64,000 nt of DNA from Lysobacterales bacterium (GTDB lineage Bacteria > Pseudomonadota > Gammaproteobacteria > Xanthomonadales > SZUA-5): positions 25,432-89,431 of the forward strand of contig JALHRS010000015.1 of NCBI GenBank assembly GCA_022841325.1, written 5' to 3'. The notes below the pieces were generated by a model. The model ran no database searches, was not told where the DNA came from, and saw nothing but the letters and a program-made list of their open reading frames with translations. Below are positions 8,272-17,028 of this stretch, in pieces (the first letter of the stretch is position 1; the number at the start of each line of letters is the position of its first letter). Both the position numbers and the translations under genes were made by a program.

Positions 8272-8340
8272 CGGTGTGCCACAGGCTTCCCGATACACAT
8301 CTAGCCATCGCCCACACACCGTGAGGCGTACGCTACTGTC

Positions 8341-8943
8341 ATGAATCGATCGATCGCCACACCATTCAACCCCTTCCCTGCGCTGCTGCTGACCTTGTCG
8401 ATGCTGAGTGGCGCAGTCGCATCCGAACCGGAGGTCGCCATGACCACGCCCACCCGGACGCTCATGGATTTCAGCGAGAGCGATGAGATCCGCTGGTATG
8501 CGGTCAATGACGGCGTCATGGGCGGGCTCTCGCAGGGCGCGCCTGTGCGACAGGATGGCCAACTACGCTTCAGCGGCGTGCTCTCGCTGGCGAACAACGG
8601 CGGCTTTTCCTCGGTGCGGACCAGCGGCAGGAGCTTCGATCTGAGCGGGGTCGAAGCCATGCACCTGCGGGTCAAGGGCGACGGCCGCAGCTATCAGTTG
8701 CGCCTGGCCACCGATGCCCGCTTCCGCGGCTCGCCGGTGTCCTACGGTGCCAGCTTCGCCACCGAGGCGGATCGCTGGATCGAGGTGCGCATCGCGCTGG
8801 ATGATCTGAAACCCAGCTATCGCGGCTATCAGCTCGATGGTCCGCCGCTGAATCGATCACGCGTGCGGGAAATCGGCCTGCTGATCGGCGACAAGCGCGA
8901 GGGAGCCTTCAGCTTGCTGGTGGACTCCATTGCCGCTGAGTAG
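8341..8943 (+). CDS. CIA30-family (NDUFAF1-like) secreted protein
   Basis: The 200-residue product has an N-terminal signal-like segment (about residues 12-27, ending AVASEP). A single CIA30 domain follows (about 40-198). Family landmarks are WYAVNDGVMGGLSQG near the start, GFSSVRT, and IGLLIGDKREGAFSLLVDSI at the end. In mitochondria the family helps complex I assembly; in bacteria it is an exported beta-sandwich of unknown role. It is preceded by REP repeats and faces away from the downstream minus-strand gene, so it is probably monocistronic. Length and domain limits look complete. Confidence 0.85.
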   Translation: MNRSIATPFNPFPALLLTLSMLSGAVASEPEVAMTTPTRTLMDFSESDEIRWYAVNDGVMGGLSQGAPVRQDGQLRFSGVLSLANNGGFSSVRTSGRSFDLSGVEAMHLRVKGDGRSYQLRLATDARFRGSPVSYGASFATEADRWIEVRIALDDLKPSYRGYQLDGPPLNRSRVREIGLLIGDKREGAFSLLVDSIAAE

Positions 8944-8968
8944 CAGCTGAGAAGATCCGCGCTGCGAA

Positions 8969-9553
8969 TCACTCGAAGCCATTGGCAAACACCGCATCGG
9001 GCGGTCCACCGGGCGTGGTGATCGCGGCGCCCGAATCCTCATGGCACCAACCGACTATGGTCGCTGGAAAGCCCAGCGGCGCGCTGGTGCTGAGCTGGAT
9101 CCAGCCGTAGGTGGTGCTGGCACCGGATTCGTTGAGGAAACGCACGCCCAGATAGGCCGTGGTACCAACTTGCCAGGCGCTGGTGTCGCCGGTGAAGGCG
9201 GCCCGTGAGAAGGTCGAGCCGGGACCGATGACGGCGCCAGGGCCCAGCGCCAGATAGCTATCGCCCGAGCTGACCACTCCGGCACCGCCGGTCGCGGCCG
9301 GGCCCCAGTAAAAACGCATCTGGCCGCTGGGATTGGTGCTGACCGCGGCGTAGATGTCAATGTCGAAGCCGGGCACGCTGGCCTCGGTAGTCCCGGAGAC
9401 GCCGGTCACCAGATTGACGTACAGGCCTTCAGACGTGGCCGGCACATTGAGATTGGCGGCCGGCACGCACATCACGGTGGCGTCGGCGCCCGCACCTGCC
9501 AGCAGTAGGCCCCAACAGAGGGCGCGGGGGCGCCAGTCTTGCTCGATTGCCAT
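8969..9553 (-). CDS. Secreted protein of unknown function with C-terminal ANGFE motif
   Basis: From the ATG at 9553 the product is 194 residues. It has a signal-like segment (CWGLLLAGAGADA) and a Gly/Ser/Thr-rich body likely to be all-beta. The body contains YLGVRFLNESGASTTYGWIQL, a segment common in choice-of-anchor-type secreted beta-proteins. It ends in DAVFANGFE, a short C-terminal signature frequent in secreted proteins of Lysobacterales. A longer TTG start at 9586 exists but would precede the signal peptide with 11 residues and is less likely. The function is unknown; an envelope or extracellular location is inferred. Confidence 0.75.
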   Translation of the reverse strand: MAIEQDWRPRALCWGLLLAGAGADATVMCVPAANLNVPATSEGLYVNLVTGVSGTTEASVPGFDIDIYAAVSTNPSGQMRFYWGPAATGGAGVVSSGDSYLALGPGAVIGPGSTFSRAAFTGDTSAWQVGTTAYLGVRFLNESGASTTYGWIQLSTSAPLGFPATIVGWCHEDSGAAITTPGGPPDAVFANGFE

Positions 9554-9616
9554 TTCCCTGTCGCCAGGCACCCTTGGAGCAGGCAAGTTAGCAGAAGCCA
9601 GCTGCGGGTGCCGGCA

Positions 9617-11443
9617 TCAAGCCTTCTGCGTCGCGATCCACTCGTCGATCTGGCGCTCGAGGATGAAGATCGGCAGAGCACCGGAGCCGAGTACGACATC
9701 GTGGAACCTGCGGATATCGAAGCGCTCGCCGAGTTCACCGCGCGCTTTCTCGCGCAATTCCAGGATCTTCAGCATGCCCACCTTGTAGGCCAGGGCCTGA
9801 CCCGGGTTGACCAGGTAGCGTTCGATCTCAGCGACGACTTCACCGTGGCCCATGCCGGTATGGCTTTCCATGTAGTCGATGGCCTGCTCACGGCTCCAGC
9901 GCTTGGCGTGCATGCCGGTATCGACCACCAGACGCACGGCCCGGAACATCTCGGCCTGCAGCCGACCGAGGTTGTCAAGCGGCTTGCTCTGGAAGCCGGC
10001 CTCCCAGGCCAGCTGCTCGGCGTACAAGGCCCAGCCTTCCGAGTAGACCGTGAAGCCGAGGAAGTTGCGGAACATCGGCAAGCCCTTGAGTTCCTGCGCC
10101 AGCGAGCCCTGGAAATGATGGCCGGGGATGGCCTCGTGGTAGGCCAGCGTGCGCATGCCGAAGCGCGGAATATCGGCGACGCTGCGCAGGTTGGCGTAGA
10201 ACACGCCCGGGCGCTTGCCGTCCAGTGAGCCGCGTTGGTAATAGGCGCCGGGTGCGGTCTTCTCCGAGAATTCGGGCACGCGGCGCACTTCCACCGAGGC
10301 CTTGGGCCGATGGTTGAACCAGTCGTCGAGATTGGCATCGATGTCATCGATGATGGCCTGGTAATCGGCCAGGATCTGCTCGCGACCGGCGTCGGTGTCG
10401 GGATACAGCTGATCCTCACGCTTGCTGATGATCTGCACGCGCTCCCCGATGCTGCCCTCGCTCAGACCTTCGGCCTGCAGGATCGCGTCCATTTCCGCGC
10501 CGATGCGTTCGACTTCGGCGAGGCCGATCTGGTGAATCTGGTCGGCGCTCATGTCGGTGGTGGTCTGGTTGCGGATGCGCCAGGCGTAATAGGCCTCGCC
10601 ATCGGGCAGGCGCCAGGCGCCATCATTGCTGGTGGCCTTGCCGAGCAGCGTCTCGTGATGGGCGATCAGACGCTGATAGGCCGGATACACCACCTCATTG
10701 ATGGCGCTCGCCACGTCCGTGCGCAATTCCTCGCGCAGGGATTCCGACAGTTGCTCTGGCGGAATCTTCGCCAGCTTGTCGTCAAAGCTGGTATACAGCA
10801 TGTGCTCGCGCGCCGGGGAAGCGATGAATCCCCGCATCTGTTCCAGCACTTTCTCCACCGTGAACTGCGGCGGCAGGATGTCCAGGGATTCGCGATGGCG
10901 CAGGCCTTCCAGCACCTGATCGAACTTGCTGCCAAACAGGCGCAGCCGGCTGATGTAATCGCGGGCGTCGCGCTCGCTCTCGACGAAGTGGCTGTCGGCC
11001 ATGAAGTTCGGCAAGCCGCTCTGCGCCCCGAACATCTGGTTCACCGGGAAATTGTGATAGCGGAAGCGCTTGCCGTCCTTGACCAGATCGCCGAGGAAGG
11101 AATCGAAGATGTCGTAGGAAATCAGCGCCTGACCCTGGTAGTCACCGCGCTGGTAGCGCTTGAAGGTGGCGTAATCCTGCTCCAGCTTGGCCAACTCGGC
11201 TTCACCGTGCGCCAGCGAATCATCCCCGAGTTTGGCGTTGTGGCCCTTGATGCCCATCGGCTCCAGCAGGCGCATCTGCGTCAGCATCTCCGGATTGTCG
11301 AGCGCGAACTGCAGGAACACCCGGCCATAGAACCAGTTGATGCTTAGGGGCTTGCCGTACCAGGTATGCGCCGCCAGCGCGCCGCCGAGGAGCAGCAGCA
11401 CCAGGAACGACAGCGAAATCCACTTGAGCAGGCGCTTGATCAT
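9617..11443 (-). CDS. DUF885 family metallopeptidase-like protein, membrane-anchored
   Basis: The ATG at 11443 gives MIKRLLKWISLS followed by a hydrophobic stretch (about residues 9-26), an uncleaved anchor or signal. The remaining 580 residues match the DUF885 family: GLPNFMADSHFV, YYAWRIRNQTTTDMS, PGVFYANL, and the zinc-type motif YHEAIPGHHFQ (HExxxGHH-like), then YSEGWALYAEQL. These histidines and glutamates are the presumed metal site. Related proteins act as metallo-carboxypeptidases; the substrate here is unknown. The total of 608 residues is normal and all motifs are intact. A TTG-type extension upstream to 11509 is possible but not needed. Confidence 0.88.
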   Translation of the reverse strand: MIKRLLKWISLSFLVLLLLGGALAAHTWYGKPLSINWFYGRVFLQFALDNPEMLTQMRLLEPMGIKGHNAKLGDDSLAHGEAELAKLEQDYATFKRYQRGDYQGQALISYDIFDSFLGDLVKDGKRFRYHNFPVNQMFGAQSGLPNFMADSHFVESERDARDYISRLRLFGSKFDQVLEGLRHRESLDILPPQFTVEKVLEQMRGFIASPAREHMLYTSFDDKLAKIPPEQLSESLREELRTDVASAINEVVYPAYQRLIAHHETLLGKATSNDGAWRLPDGEAYYAWRIRNQTTTDMSADQIHQIGLAEVERIGAEMDAILQAEGLSEGSIGERVQIISKREDQLYPDTDAGREQILADYQAIIDDIDANLDDWFNHRPKASVEVRRVPEFSEKTAPGAYYQRGSLDGKRPGVFYANLRSVADIPRFGMRTLAYHEAIPGHHFQGSLAQELKGLPMFRNFLGFTVYSEGWALYAEQLAWEAGFQSKPLDNLGRLQAEMFRAVRLVVDTGMHAKRWSREQAIDYMESHTGMGHGEVVAEIERYLVNPGQALAYKVGMLKILELREKARGELGERFDIRRFHDVVLGSGALPIFILERQIDEWIATQKA

Positions 11444-11563
11444 GACGGGCGATTCCGGGTGAGTCGACCGCGAAGTGTGCCAGCACCGGCGGCACTTGGA
11501 GCCCGCCAATGGTCATGGTGAGCGGCCTGCGGGAGTATCCTGATCCGCCATCCGGAGCTTTCC

Positions 11564-12238
11564 ATGCTGAGCCTGCGACCTCTGTGCGAATCCTGCGGCC
11601 GCGCCCTGCCGGCAGACTCTGCCGATGCCCGCATCTGCAGCTTTGAGTGCACCTACTGCCGCGAATGCAGCGAGGGTCATCTGCAGGGGCGTTGTCCCAA
11701 TTGCGCCGGGGAATTGCTCCCCCGACCCAGACGGGCGGAGGCAACGCGATCGTTTTCAACCGATCCCGCCCACGCCAGCAGTGACCTCCTGATCGCGTTT
11801 GCGGAGCCCGATGACCTGGACGATCTGGCACCCCTGTTCGATCAGTACCGGATGTTCTACAAGCAGAGCAGCGACCTTGCCGGCGCCCGACAATTTCTGC
11901 AGGCGCGAATGGCGCGCAGCGAATCGACGATTCTGCTGGCCAGACGCCATCACCAGGCCGTGGGCTTCTGCCAGCTGTACCCGATCTTCTCCTCGATTTC
12001 CATGCAAACGAGCTGGCTGCTCAACGATCTCTATGTCAGCGCCGCGGAACGCCGCCACGGCGTCGGGCGGCAATTGCTCGATGCCGCAAGTGGCTTCGCC
12101 CGCAGCCGGAATGCCGGCTGGCTGATGCTGCAGACACATCGTGACAATCGCGCCGCGCAGAAGCTCTACGAAGCCAGCGGCTGGGAGCGGGATGAGGAGT
12201 TCCTTACTTATTTCGCCTATCCCGGACGAGGGGCGTAG
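11564..12238 (+). CDS. DUF1272 zinc-binding domain fused to a GNAT acetyltransferase
   Basis: Residues 1-55 are a DUF1272 domain: eight cysteines in the order LCESCG, ICSFECTYCREC and CPNC, expected to hold zinc. Residues 75-224 are a GNAT acetyltransferase with SWLLNDLYVSAAERRHGVGRQLL (strand beta4 and the acetyl-CoA loop RRHGVG) and LYEASGWERDEEF at the end. The two domains usually occur as separate proteins, so this is a fusion. It would be a cytoplasmic N-acetyltransferase of unknown substrate; the zinc domain may dock the acceptor. The gene is divergent from the DUF885 gene. Confidence 0.85.
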   Translation: MLSLRPLCESCGRALPADSADARICSFECTYCRECSEGHLQGRCPNCAGELLPRPRRAEATRSFSTDPAHASSDLLIAFAEPDDLDDLAPLFDQYRMFYKQSSDLAGARQFLQARMARSESTILLARRHHQAVGFCQLYPIFSSISMQTSWLLNDLYVSAAERRHGVGRQLLDAASGFARSRNAGWLMLQTHRDNRAAQKLYEASGWERDEEFLTYFAYPGRGA

Positions 12239-12361
12239 CCCGATCGTTCGCGCAGCCGCCTTCCGGGGCCTGCTCCGTCCAGCTCAGTGCTTGTTCGCAT
12301 TGCCTTCGAATTGCTTCGTCAGCTGGTTCCCGCTTTGATTCCCTATCGTAAGTTGTTGATT

Positions 12362-12564
12362 CGTCATTGCGAGGAGCACAGCGACGAAGCAATCCAGAGC
12401 ACCGCCGCGGGCCCCCGACTTGCTTCGCTGCGGCGCCGCTTTGCGACGAGCGGAGATCAAGAGCGGCCGCGCAGGCGCGCGTCCCTCCTCAAAGCCGCTA
12501 CGTGCAGCAAACGAGTTCATGGCCCGTAGACAGCTTCGGCCTGAAACAGGCGGCTCGCGATGAC
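12362..12564. repeat. Composite palindromic element with nested GC-rich repeat
   Basis: The segment starts with CGTCATTGCGAGGAGC and ends with CTCGCGATGAC (12554-12564), inverted ends differing at one base. Within it, 12427-12490 is a 64-base GC-rich unit that recurs at 30811-30874. The first arm and its CGAAGCAATCCAG extension also appear at 31934-31970. The surrounding gap 12239-12702 holds no gene I can support. A promoter for the PepSY gene may lie at ATACGATAAAT near 12642. Confidence 0.7.
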
Positions 12565-12702
12565 ACCGGAAGGTCAATTCCACCCCGCGGAGAGATCACC
12601 TAACATCCCGCCAGCCCTTCCTCGGCCCGGGAACACCGCAAATACGATAAATTCGCATTTGGCGTGCTCTTCTTCGTCTCTCCCCTGTGAAAAGGAATCA
12701 AC

Positions 12703-12981
12703 ATGTCCATCACGCGAATCCTGGGCGTCGGCCTGACGCTCTGCCTGGCGGCACCAGCCTATGCCACCGGCCTGGCCACCTGCGAATCCGGCCCCAAATC
12801 GGGCTGGCAGGCGACCGAAGTGCTGGAGAAGCAACTCACCGAGAAGGGCTGGACGGTGCGACGCATCAAGGAAGACGGAGGCTGCTATGAGGTCTATGCC
12901 CTGAATGAATCGGGCCAGCGCGTCGAAGCCTATTTCCATCCGGTGACGCTCGATCCGGTGCCGACCGAGCACGATCATTGA
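12703..12981 (+). CDS. Small exported PepSY-like protein
   Basis: The 92-residue product has a clear signal peptide (ILGVGLTLCLAAPAYA, cleavage after about residue 21). A single PepSY-like unit follows: EVLEKQLTEKGWTVRRIKEDGGCYEVYALNESGQRVEAYFHPVT contains the family pattern of a helix, then strands bearing cysteine and ExYFHP. AAGGA lies eight bases before the ATG. The stop overlaps the TTG start of the next gene (TTGA), so the two are probably co-translated. Small PepSY proteins paired with a b-type cytochrome suggest a role in periplasmic electron transfer; the exact role is unknown. Confidence 0.85.
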   Translation: MSITRILGVGLTLCLAAPAYATGLATCESGPKSGWQATEVLEKQLTEKGWTVRRIKEDGGCYEVYALNESGQRVEAYFHPVTLDPVPTEHDH

Positions 12982-13523
12982 CCGCAACGCGGGACAAGGT
13001 CTGGGACGCGCCAGTGCGCGTCCTGCACCTTTGTTTCATCGTCGGTGTCACCGCGGCCTGGCTCACCCGCCACGCACCAGGTGCCTGGCATGAATGGCTG
13101 GGCTACGGCGTGTTGCTGGCCGTCCTCTTGCGTTTGATCTGGGGATTCACCGGCTCCCGCAGCGCCCGTTTTGGATCATTCATCCGTGGGCCAGGGGCCA
13201 CGCTCGGGTATGTGCGCAGTCTGCTGGACGGTCATGCGCCGCGCTACCGCGGTCACAATCCGCTGGGCGCATGGATGATTGTGGCACTGCTGTCGCTGCT
13301 CCTTCTGATCAGCCTGAGCGGCTGGTTGTCGACAACGGATCGCTACTGGGGGATCGCCTGGGTCATGAACCTGCATTTGTACAGTTCGTGGGCCTTGCTG
13401 GCGCTGATTCCGCTGCATGTCGCCGGCGCGCTCCATGCCTCGTGGAAGCATGGCGAGAATCTGGTGGCAGCGATGCTCCATGGTCGCAAGCGCACTGCCC
13501 TCGGTAGCGACGAGGACATCTGA
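12978..13523 (+). CDS. Cytochrome b561/b6-type membrane protein
   Basis: The 181-residue protein fits the Ni/Fe-hydrogenase b-type (cytochrome b561) family. It begins VWDAPVRVLHLCF with the first heme histidine and has four membrane spans (about 15-32, 38-56, 93-112 and 131-150). Further histidines are HEWLGYG, MNLHLYSSWALLALIPLHVAGALHASW. These can hold two b hemes and take electrons from or to quinones. It starts at a TTG overlapping the stop of the PepSY gene, so both form an operon. The redox partner is presumably periplasmic, perhaps the PepSY protein itself. Confidence 0.88.
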   Translation: MTATRDKVWDAPVRVLHLCFIVGVTAAWLTRHAPGAWHEWLGYGVLLAVLLRLIWGFTGSRSARFGSFIRGPGATLGYVRSLLDGHAPRYRGHNPLGAWMIVALLSLLLLISLSGWLSTTDRYWGIAWVMNLHLYSSWALLALIPLHVAGALHASWKHGENLVAAMLHGRKRTALGSDEDI

Positions 13524-13530
13524 AGCGATT

Positions 13531-13557
13531 CACCACAATTTCTTTACAACTGTGGTG
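13531..13557. promoter_or_regulatory. Hairpin/inverted repeat between cytochrome and GGDEF-EAL genes
   Basis: CACCACA (13531-13537) and TGTGGTG (13551-13557) are perfect inverted repeats with a 13-base AT-rich spacer. No T tract follows, so it is not a classic terminator. It could be an operator or an RNA hairpin. Positions 13558-13780 hold no separate gene that I recognise. Confidence 0.4.
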
Positions 13558-13780
13558 TGTCGCAGAGCCCGCAATCGCCGATGATGTGCGCGCCGGCAAG
13601 CCGCAGGCGGCCGGCTCCACCATACCTGGGGAAGTCAGTGCTCGCCATTGGCATGACCGCACTCATTCACGGCGTCAAACGGCGAATCGCCCAGTTCGTT
13701 TCGCCGCGCCGGAGCTACCTGCACGCGCCACCAGAGTCGCGGCATGCAACAACAACGCCGACTGCCCCGGCGCTCGGCTC

Positions 13781-16084
13781 ATGATTCCACGCTGGTTGAA
13801 GCTTCCTCCTGAAGCCGCCAGCAACCCCTTGCTGGCAGTGCGCTGGCGGGTGTTTCACGTCATCGCGCTGGTGATGCTCTGCGGACTGCCCCTGGTTGCG
13901 CTGCTCTTGTTCCAGGGCCATCGTCTGCTGATTGCCGGCCACAACACGGCCGGCCTGGTGCCGCTGCTGGCTGTCGTCATCGTCATTGCGGCCCTGCGGA
14001 TCGCGCGGCGCGGCCGCCTGAACCTCGCCCGCGCCATCCTGGCAGTGCTCCATACTTCCCTGTTGGCCACCGGGATGTTGCTCGGCGACGGCCTCCACGA
14101 CATGACTGTTGCCCTGCTCGGCGCCTCAATGCTGATTGGCAGCCTGTTGCTGGATCGTCTTTCCTATGGGGTTCTGGCCGCCACTGCCGTAGCGCTGTGC
14201 GCTGCCGTTGGCATTGCCGAAATGAACGGGCTGATCACGACTCCTTACCGGGACTTGCTGACCTGGGATCGCGTGGCCTTTGTCTGCATCACGCTGACGC
14301 TGACGGCAATTCCGGTCAGGGCGCTGATGGAAGTACTGGAACGCTCGCTGATCGCGGTCATCGAGCGCAATCAGCTGCTGGCCGACAGCAATGCCGAACT
14401 GGAAGCCCAGCGTGACGCCATCTCCAGCCTGGAGGAGCGGTTCGCCAAGATCTTCCAGACCTCACCGGACCCAATGCTGATCAGCCGCAAGTCGGACGGC
14501 CAGATCGTTGAGGTCAACGATGCCTGGGTGGCGGTCTTCGGCTATCAGCGCAGCGAGTGCGTGGGCGTGACCGGCGCTGATCTCGGACTTTGGGTGGAGA
14601 CCACTGATCGCGCCAAGCTGCTGAGTTCACTAGCCCACGGCCAGCCTCTGCGCAGCTTCGAAACGCGTCTGCGCAAGAAGAATGGCGAAATTGCCGCCGT
14701 GTCCATGTCTGCCGAAGTGATCGATCTGGATGGTGTCGATCACCTGATCATTCCGGTTATCGATGTGACTGAACGCAAGCAGGCGGAGAGCCGAATTCGC
14801 TTTCTGGCGACCCGCGACGCCCTCACCGGACTCCCGAACCGGATGGCGCTGATGCAACATCTGACCGAAGCCCTGTCGGAAGCCGAAGCCAGCGGCGCCA
14901 GCGTTGCGCTGCTGTTTCTGGATCTGGATCGCTTCAAGTCGATCAACGACTCGCTCGGCCATCTGCTGGGAGACGCCTTCCTGCGTGCCGTGGCGCAACG
15001 CCTGAGCCCGCTGCTCGGAGACGGCGAGAGCCTGTCCCGGCTCGGTGGCGACGAGTTCGTGGCGATGATCAGCCCATTGCGGTCACGCGAGCAGGCGTCA
15101 CAACTGGCGCAGCGGATGCTGGATGCGCTGCGCCAGCCGCTGGCGGTGGAGGAACACGAGCTCAGCCGCGACGCCAGTGTGGGCATCAGCATCTATCCGG
15201 CCGACGCCAGCGAGCCCAGCACGCTGCTGCGCAGCGCCGACACCGCCATGTACCACGCCAAGGCCGCCGGTGGCGGCGGCTATCGCTTCTTCACCGCCGA
15301 CATGAACGAGCGCACCCAGCGCCGGCTGTGGATGGAAGAAGGTCTGCGCGCGGCACTGGAGCTCGGCCAGTTTGAAATGCACTACCAGCCCAAGGTCGAG
15401 ATCGGCTCGGGGCAGGTCACCGGTTTCGAGGCTCTGCTGCGCTGGCACCATCCGCAACTGGGAGAGATTCCGCCCAGCCAGTTCATCGAGGTGGCCGAAG
15501 AAACCGGGCAGATCGTGCCCATCGGCCGCTGGGTATTTGCCGAGGTCTGCCGGCAGATGGCGCACTGGCACGCACAGGGGCTACGCGCCAGCATCGCAAT
15601 CAATCTGTCGGTCAGGCAATTCACGACCGAGCTGTATCGCGATATCCGTGACACCCTGGACGCCACCGGCATCGACCCCAAGCTGGTCGAAGTGGAGATC
15701 ACCGAAAGCCTGTTCATGCAGGACCCGATCGCGGTCGGCGGCATTCTGGGAGCGATTTCTGCCCTCGGCGTCCGCGTGGCCCTGGATGACTTCGGTACCG
15801 GCTTCTCGTCGCTGACTGCTCTGCGTCGCTTTGCCATCGACACGCTGAAGATCGACCGCGCCTTCATCGTCGACATCGAACGCAATCAGCAGGATCTGGC
15901 GATCGTGCGGGCTGTCATCGGCATGGCCCGCAGTATCGGCGCCCGCGTGATTGCCGAGGGCGTCGAGCGCCAGGCGCAACTGGGCATACTGCGCGGCCTG
16001 GGATGTGACGAATACCAGGGCTTCCTGTACGCCCGGGCGATGCCGGCGGCGGACGTGGAGGCCCAGTTCCTGAAGCACAGCTAG
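13781..16084 (+). CDS. Membrane PAS-GGDEF-EAL protein (c-di-GMP turnover)
   Basis: The 767-residue product has an N-terminal membrane region of about six hydrophobic segments (25-205). A PAS domain (about 220-340, containing IFQTSPDPMLISRK), a GGDEF domain (342-510) and an EAL domain (520-760) follow. The cyclase signature RLGGDEF is intact, as are the phosphodiesterase residues: FEALLRW, NLSVRQF, EITES, DDFGTGFSS, IDRAFI and IAEGVE. It can therefore make or break c-di-GMP. The ATG at 13781 directly precedes the membrane part; a longer frame to 13586 lacks similarity. The stop shares the CTAG bases with the stop of the convergent apbE gene. Confidence 0.93.
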   Translation: MIPRWLKLPPEAASNPLLAVRWRVFHVIALVMLCGLPLVALLLFQGHRLLIAGHNTAGLVPLLAVVIVIAALRIARRGRLNLARAILAVLHTSLLATGMLLGDGLHDMTVALLGASMLIGSLLLDRLSYGVLAATAVALCAAVGIAEMNGLITTPYRDLLTWDRVAFVCITLTLTAIPVRALMEVLERSLIAVIERNQLLADSNAELEAQRDAISSLEERFAKIFQTSPDPMLISRKSDGQIVEVNDAWVAVFGYQRSECVGVTGADLGLWVETTDRAKLLSSLAHGQPLRSFETRLRKKNGEIAAVSMSAEVIDLDGVDHLIIPVIDVTERKQAESRIRFLATRDALTGLPNRMALMQHLTEALSEAEASGASVALLFLDLDRFKSINDSLGHLLGDAFLRAVAQRLSPLLGDGESLSRLGGDEFVAMISPLRSREQASQLAQRMLDALRQPLAVEEHELSRDASVGISIYPADASEPSTLLRSADTAMYHAKAAGGGGYRFFTADMNERTQRRLWMEEGLRAALELGQFEMHYQPKVEIGSGQVTGFEALLRWHHPQLGEIPPSQFIEVAEETGQIVPIGRWVFAEVCRQMAHWHAQGLRASIAINLSVRQFTTELYRDIRDTLDATGIDPKLVEVEITESLFMQDPIAVGGILGAISALGVRVALDDFGTGFSSLTALRRFAIDTLKIDRAFIVDIERNQQDLAIVRAVIGMARSIGARVIAEGVERQAQLGILRGLGCDEYQGFLYARAMPAADVEAQFLKHS

Positions 16085-17028
16085 ACACTCTGCGGGTCCG
16101 GGTCCACCCATGCCACCGTGCCGCCGATCTGGCCGTCGGCGGATACGGTCAGATGCGGCAGTCCCAGCTCGGAGAGGTAGCGTGCTCCCGCGTCAACGCC
16201 GAGCAGCATCGCCAGGGTTGCTGCGGCACCCGCCACCAGACAGTTTGGCGCCAGCACGCTGACGCTGGCAAAACCCGTCACTGGCCAGCCTGTGCGCGGA
16301 TCGACGATATGACCATAGCGCTTGCCGTCCAGCAGCAGGCCGCGCTCGTAGTCACCACTGGTGGCGAGGCCACCGTCGAGCAATTCAATCGCGGCGAGCG
16401 CAGCAGGCAAACGTGGATGACGCACACCGGCGCGCCACGGCGCGCCGTCGACGTGAGGCCCGATGACGCTGAGGTCGCCGCCCAACTCGACGATGCCGTG
16501 CATCAGCCCCTGCTCCCGACAAATCGCGGCCGCCCGGTCGGCCGCGTATTCCTTGACCAGAGAGCCAAGGTCGAGGCGCATGCCCGCCTGCTCCAGCCGC
16601 AACCACGGCCTTTGCCAGACCAGATGCTGCCATCCGCCCGTGGCCATGGCCTCGGCAATCTCGGACGGACTCGGCAACGATACACGCGGACCTGCCCACA
16701 GGCGGGCAAGCGCTCCGGCTGAGATATCGAAGGCGCCGGCACTCTGTTCATGCAACACGCTGGCCAGATCCAGCAGATCGGCACTTTCGGGATCGACTTC
16801 CAGCGCTTCGCCACTGCCCGCTGCGGCGCACCACTGCGCCAGCAGACTGTCGTCCCGATAGTGCGAGTACTTCCGTTCCAGGCGATCCAGTTCGGCGATG
16901 GCGGCAGCAAAGGCGGCCTCGGCGCGCTCGCGAGCCTGGACCTCGATCTGGATCGAACAGGGGCAGCCCATGCTGACGAAATCCCGCCGCCAGATCTCTA
17001 CCCCCGACTGCCCGACCGACATCTGCAC
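16081..17028 (-). CDS. apbE: ApbE family FAD:protein FMN transferase
   Basis: The 315-residue product matches ApbE, the enzyme that moves FMN from FAD onto a Ser/Thr of a target protein. Landmarks are FVSMGCPCSIQIEV, YSHYRDDSLL, AGAFDISAGAL, LDLGSLVKEYAADRAA, VELGGDLSVIG, and GLATSGDYERG with YGHIVDPRTGWPV. The GTG at 17028 directly follows the DUF3570 stop; an ATG at 17022 is the alternative. No signal peptide or lipobox is visible, unlike many ApbE proteins. The enzyme may therefore act in the cytoplasm or be exported another way. It is the last gene of the TlpA-DUF4266-DUF3570-ApbE operon. Confidence 0.92.
   Translation of the reverse strand: MQMSVGQSGVEIWRRDFVSMGCPCSIQIEVQARERAEAAFAAAIAELDRLERKYSHYRDDSLLAQWCAAAGSGEALEVDPESADLLDLASVLHEQSAGAFDISAGALARLWAGPRVSLPSPSEIAEAMATGGWQHLVWQRPWLRLEQAGMRLDLGSLVKEYAADRAAAICREQGLMHGIVELGGDLSVIGPHVDGAPWRAGVRHPRLPAALAAIELLDGGLATSGDYERGLLLDGKRYGHIVDPRTGWPVTGFASVSVLAPNCLVAGAAATLAMLLGVDAGARYLSELGLPHLTVSADGQIGGTVAWVDPDPQSV

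Noticed and set aside
10235..11347. Long open frame antisense to the DUF885 gene
   Set aside because: The DUF885 product has a complete set of family motifs; the opposite frame has none.
13586..13780. 65-codon upstream extension of the GGDEF-EAL gene
   Set aside because: The extension is Arg/Ala-rich without similarity and precedes the natural membrane start at ATG 13781.
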